NCBI GenBank assembly: GCA_963822905.1
Contig: CAWGJF010000003.1
Location: forward strand, 372,001-436,000
Reading direction: 5' to 3'
DNA: 64,000 nucleotides
From: CAWGJF01 sp963822905
GTDB taxonomy: Bacteria; Bacteroidota; Ignavibacteria; Ignavibacteriales; Ignavibacteriaceae
How positions within the stretch are numbered: position 1 is the stretch's first letter; every line of letters starts with the position of its first letter. The position numbers were made by a program, and so were the translations under genes. Shown one piece after another: positions 60,935 to 64,000 of the stretch. The notes beneath the pieces are model-generated. The model was not told the DNA's origin. It was given only the letters and a program-made list of their open reading frames with translations, and made no database searches.

Positions 60935-62338
60935 ATGGAATACAATTTAATGGATGAGCTTACACCATCCTCAATCGTAAGGGAACTAGATAAATATATA
61001 ATAGGTCAAACAGAAGCCAAGCGTGCCGTTGCCATTGCCCTGCGTAATCGTTGGAGAAGACAGCAGGTAACAGATCAGCTTCGTGAAGAAATAATGCCGA
61101 ACAACATTATTCTTATTGGTCCGACCGGAGTTGGTAAAACTGAGATTGCCCGTAGACTTGCAAAACTTGCAAAAGCTCCTTTTGTAAAAGTTGAAGCATC
61201 AAAATTTACTGAGGTTGGTTATGTAGGAAGAGATGTTGAATCGATGATACGTGATCTGGTTGAAATTTCAGTGAATATGGTTCGCGAAGAAAAAACCAGA
61301 GAAGTTCAACAGAAAGCTGAAGAGATGGCAGATGAGAGAATTCTTGATTTGTTAATTCCGCCAGTTAAAAGACCGCAGCCGCAAATGCAGCAAGTTCAGG
61401 AGCAACAAGCATCTGGAGAAATTAAGGAAGAGGAAACCGATGAGTATCAAAATCAGCGTACACGTGAATGGATGAAAGTAAAACTTAAAAATGGGCAGCT
61501 TGATGAAAGGTTAGTCGAATTTGATTCACAGCAATCTCCGAATGTTGGAATGCAGGTCCTCGGTCCTTTTGGAATGGATGATATGGGAATAAACATCCAG
61601 GAAATTATGGGCAACCTGATGCCGAAGAAAAGAAAGAAAAGAAAAACTACGATTGCTGAAGCAAGAAAAGTAATTGCACAGGAAGAAGCACAAAAATTAA
61701 TCGATATGGAATATGTGCAGAAAGAAGCCTTGAACCGAGTTGAAAATTCAGGGATAGTTTTTGTTGATGAAATTGATAAAGTAACCGGTGGTGGAAGTAA
61801 ATCTCACGGACCAGATGTATCACGTGAAGGTGTGCAACGTGATCTTCTTCCAATTGTTGAAGGATCAAATGTGAACACAAAATATGGGGTTGTTCGTACT
61901 GATCACGTTTTATTTATTGCGTCGGGTGCATTCCATATTGCCAAACCATCTGATCTGATTCCGGAACTTCAGGGAAGATTTCCAATAAGAGTTGAACTTA
62001 ATAGTCTAACTGAAGATGATTTTGTACAAATACTTACAACTCCGCAAAATGCTCTGTTAAAACAGTACAGCGCTCTACTTGAAACCGAAGGAGTTAAACT
62101 TCATTTTACAGATGATGGAATTAAAGAAATTGCCAGAGTAGCAACTGAAGTTAATGAACAGGTTGAAAACATTGGTGCAAGAAGATTGCATACTATTCTA
62201 ACTACATTGCTTGATGAAATTCTTTTTGACGTACCTGATAAAGTTCCATCAGAAACCGTAGAAATTACTTCGCAGTTTGTAAAGGATAAACTCGATAAAA
62301 TTGTAAAAGACAGGGATCTTAGTAAATTTATTTTGTAA
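60935..62338 (+). CDS. hslU: ATP-dependent protease ATPase subunit HslU
   Basis: The 467-residue AAA+ unfoldase feeds HslV. It has [22 protein letters not shown] at the N-terminus, Walker A GPTGVGKT (62-69), an I-domain (about 110-240) with [15 protein letters not shown], Walker [12 protein letters not shown], the [17 protein letters not shown] sensor-1/pore region and the C-terminal [17 protein letters not shown] (sensor 2) and RDLSKFIL tail that docks into HslV. The length is slightly above the E. coli protein (443). GGAG precedes the ATG. It ends the rpoN-hslVU cluster. Confidence 0.97.
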   Translation: MEYNLMDELTPSSIVRELDKYIIGQTEAKRAVAIALRNRWRRQQVTDQLREEIMPNNIILIGPTGVGKTEIARRLAKLAKAPFVKVEASKFTEVGYVGRDVESMIRDLVEISVNMVREEKTREVQQKAEEMADERILDLLIPPVKRPQPQMQQVQEQQASGEIKEEETDEYQNQRTREWMKVKLKNGQLDERLVEFDSQQSPNVGMQVLGPFGMDDMGINIQEIMGNLMPKKRKKRKTTIAEARKVIAQEEAQKLIDMEYVQKEALNRVENSGIVFVDEIDKVTGGGSKSHGPDVSREGVQRDLLPIVEGSNVNTKYGVVRTDHVLFIASGAFHIAKPSDLIPELQGRFPIRVELNSLTEDDFVQILTTPQNALLKQYSALLETEGVKLHFTDDGIKEIARVATEVNEQVENIGARRLHTILTTLLDEILFDVPDKVPSETVEITSQFVKDKLDKIVKDRDLSKFIL

Positions 62339-62409
62339 GATCAATTTATCGTGTTAAAGAGAACTGATTAAATAATCCCGAATCTTTAAAGTATCCTTGT
62401 CAAAATGAA

Positions 62410-63591
62410 TTATCGCTTCAAATATTTTAATGCCAGGCAGGTTATATCGTCCGACTGCTCGACGCCATCGGAAAAAGACTGAACATTTTCAAAAACACTT
62501 TGTACAAGTTCACTTACACTTAAAGAATTTTTATTATCAAGAACGTTTATAAGACGGGTTTCTTCGAATTCTTCGTTATCTTTATTAAATGCCTCAGTTA
62601 CACCATCGGTATAAAAAAATAAACTTTCTCCCGGTTGAATCATTACTACATTTGATTCGTATGGAACATCTTTCATTGCGCCTATCATAAGTCCGCCAAT
62701 GTTTTCGAGTTGTTTAACTTTCCCATCAGCAGAAATTAAATATGGAGGATTATGGCCGCCATTTGAATATTCAAATGCACCGTTGCGGGTATCAAGCACT
62801 CCATAAAAAACGGTGATAAACATATTTGACGGACTTTCATCCACCAGAATATTATTAATTTCGGATAAAATGTTATCTGCCGGCATTCCTTTGTACGCAG
62901 TTGCTTTTAATAGTGTTTTACAAACTGCCATAAGCAATGCGGCAGCAATTCCTTTACCGGAAACATCACCAATAACAACGCCCAACCTGTATTTATCTAT
63001 CAGGAAAAAATCATACAGGTCACCACCAACTTCTTTAGCAGGAATCATCTTTGCAAAAATTTCGAACTCTTTTCTATCCGGGAATGGTGGAAATGTTTTT
63101 GGAAGAATTGAAGTTTGTATGATGTTAGCAATATCAAGTTCTTTTTTAAGCAGGATTAATTTATTATGGCTTTCGATTGCTTGCTTATATAGTTCTATCT
63201 CTTTTATGGATTTCTCAATAGTTATTTCCAAATCTTTTAAATCGATGGGTTTAGTAATAAAATCATAAGCGCCGCGGTTCATAGCTGTACGTATGTTTTC
63301 CATATCGCCGTAAGCAGAAACAATAACTGATCTCAATATTTTATTATCAAGTTCATTTATTTTTGAAAGAAGTGTAAGTCCGTCCATAACCGGCATATTG
63401 ATGTCGGTTAAAATCAAATCGATTGATCCGTCGTTTGCAATTTTTTCAAGTGCCTGCACCCCGTTTTCTGCAAAATAAAATTCATATTCCTTTGCCTTTA
63501 TCTTGCTTCGGAATTTTTGTAGGATAAGCGATTCAAGATCAGGTTCATCATCAACAACAAGAATTCTTGAGGTTATTATTTTTGTATTCAT
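62410..63591 (-). CDS. Response regulator with PP2C/SpoIIE-type phosphatase output
   Basis: The 393-residue protein has a receiver domain (ILVVDDEPDLE, phospho-acceptor D63 in LTDINMPVMDG, VSAYGD, DFITKPIDL), a coiled-coil linker (about 125-165, SIKEIELYKQAIESHNKLIL) and a C-terminal SpoIIE/RsbU-type serine phosphatase (about 170-393: KEVGGDLYDFF, LGVVIGDVSGKGIAAALLMA, GHNPPYL, FFYTDGVTEAFN, DDITCLALKY). It probably dephosphorylates an anti-sigma-factor antagonist in a partner-switching module or modulates a regulator. It starts directly after the stop of the stand-alone receiver gene. No anti-sigma kinase is in the window. Confidence 0.93.
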   Translation of the reverse strand: MNTKIITSRILVVDDEPDLESLILQKFRSKIKAKEYEFYFAENGVQALEKIANDGSIDLILTDINMPVMDGLTLLSKINELDNKILRSVIVSAYGDMENIRTAMNRGAYDFITKPIDLKDLEITIEKSIKEIELYKQAIESHNKLILLKKELDIANIIQTSILPKTFPPFPDRKEFEIFAKMIPAKEVGGDLYDFFLIDKYRLGVVIGDVSGKGIAAALLMAVCKTLLKATAYKGMPADNILSEINNILVDESPSNMFITVFYGVLDTRNGAFEYSNGGHNPPYLISADGKVKQLENIGGLMIGAMKDVPYESNVVMIQPGESLFFYTDGVTEAFNKDNEEFEETRLINVLDNKNSLSVSELVQSVFENVQSFSDGVEQSDDITCLALKYLKR

Positions 63592-63969
63592 TTAAACAAT
63601 CTTAAGTTTATTTAATTTTTCTTTTAATAAATTAAATTCAAGTGGTTTTGTAAAGTAGTCTTCTGCCCCGAGTTTTTTTGCACTGATCATATTTTGTTCA
63701 TCGCCATAAGCTGTAATCATAATAACTTTAAGCTCAGGATACCTGGATTTTATTTTTTTCAGCAGCTCAATGCCTGTCATTTCTGGCATATTAATATCGG
63801 TTAGTATATATATATCTGAACGATTTTCAACAGAGTCTAAATGATTTAAAGCTGAAGAACCGTTACATTCAAAGTGAATTTTAACTTCACCTGACTTGAT
63901 TTCCTTCCGGAATTTTTGCTCAAATAAAAACTGTACATCACTTTCATCATCAACTACTAATAATTTCAA
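63592..63969 (-). CDS. Stand-alone receiver (CheY/Spo0F-like) protein
   Basis: The 125-residue protein is a single receiver domain with all conserved residues: LLVVDDESD, acceptor D58 in LTDINMPEMTG, the Thr of MITAYGD and the Lys of FTKPLEF. There is no output domain, so it acts as a phosphate relay or by binding a partner. The start is TTG at 63969, with GAGGA just upstream; residue 1 is followed at once by the first receiver strand. The receiver-PP2C gene begins directly after its stop, so the two act together and probably share a kinase coded outside the window. Confidence 0.9.
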   Translation of the reverse strand: MKLLVVDDESDVQFLFEQKFRKEIKSGEVKIHFECNGSSALNHLDSVENRSDIYILTDINMPEMTGIELLKKIKSRYPELKVIMITAYGDEQNMISAKKLGAEDYFTKPLEFNLLKEKLNKLKIV

Positions 63970-64000
63970 TTTATCCTCATAATGTTTTAGGAATTATTAT

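Noticed and set aside
1..64000. Sigma-54 (-24/-12) promoters expected because rpoN is present
   Set aside because: I looked at the main intergenic regions and found no convincing TGGCAC-N5-TTGC match; a matrix scan would be needed.

Overview
The window most resembles a chromosome segment from the Ignavibacteriota (Bacteroidota-Chlorobiota group). The DNA is AT-rich. At least six predicted secreted proteins end in a Por/type IX (T9SS) sorting domain with the NYPNPFNP signature and a basic tail of the KKMILLK type, a hallmark of these lineages. Other supporting genes are a DUF3109 protein, a Porphyromonas-like NAD-type glutamate dehydrogenase and several FG-GAP, DUF1566, lamin-tail and Asp-box surface proteins. 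No tRNA, rRNA, CRISPR array, transposase or phage gene was seen. TTG start codons are frequent: at least seven genes appear to use one, most with a good Shine-Dalgarno sequence.

Layout. 1-1411 is the 5' part of a secreted Asp-box protein. 1640-8676 is a pyruvate dehydrogenase operon (aceE, two-lipoyl aceF, an M29 aminopeptidase, lpdA), meeting tail to tail a sigma-factor/FecR-like fusion protein (8677-10266). 10527-14834 holds a cytochrome c, class I aldolase (fbaB), a YpdA-like reductase, a small secreted protein and a zinc-ribbon/HAD phosphatase pair. 14867-17578 is a secreted M14 carboxypeptidase.

17975-41613 is dominated by nitrogen metabolism and secretion. It contains four glutamate dehydrogenase paralogues. 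Two of them lie next to genes encoding tandem receiver domains plus a PPDK/PEP-synthase N-terminal (ATP-binding) domain. One locus has the receiver and PPDK parts as two overlapping genes (24059-25141 and 22143-24062); the other has them as one fused gene (37113-40106). This duplicated GDH/receiver/PPDK-like module is the best candidate in the window for an undescribed system. Four large T9SS cargo proteins sit between the two copies.

42001-51266 carries an M24 peptidase, a secreted GH5-like glycosidase with aat, carbamate kinase, a CBS protein, an outer-membrane protein, an orphan Mla-type ATPase and an unusual beta-barrel-SppA fusion. 51339-57576 holds small lipoproteins, a DinB-fold protein, a 1282-residue lamin-tail protein and an SDR. 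57694-62338 is a tight cluster of DUF3109, rpoN, an ICMT-like membrane protein and hslVU. The right edge has a receiver protein followed by a receiver-PP2C phosphatase.

Taken together, the M14, M24 and M29 peptidases, SppA, HslUV, four GDHs and PDH suggest a cell that makes heavy use of peptides and amino acids, with glutamate deamination feeding central carbon; this is inference. Intergenic DNA also carries several palindromic repeats: a heptad inverted repeat, REP-like hairpins, a MITE-like element and a possible attenuator before one gdhA.
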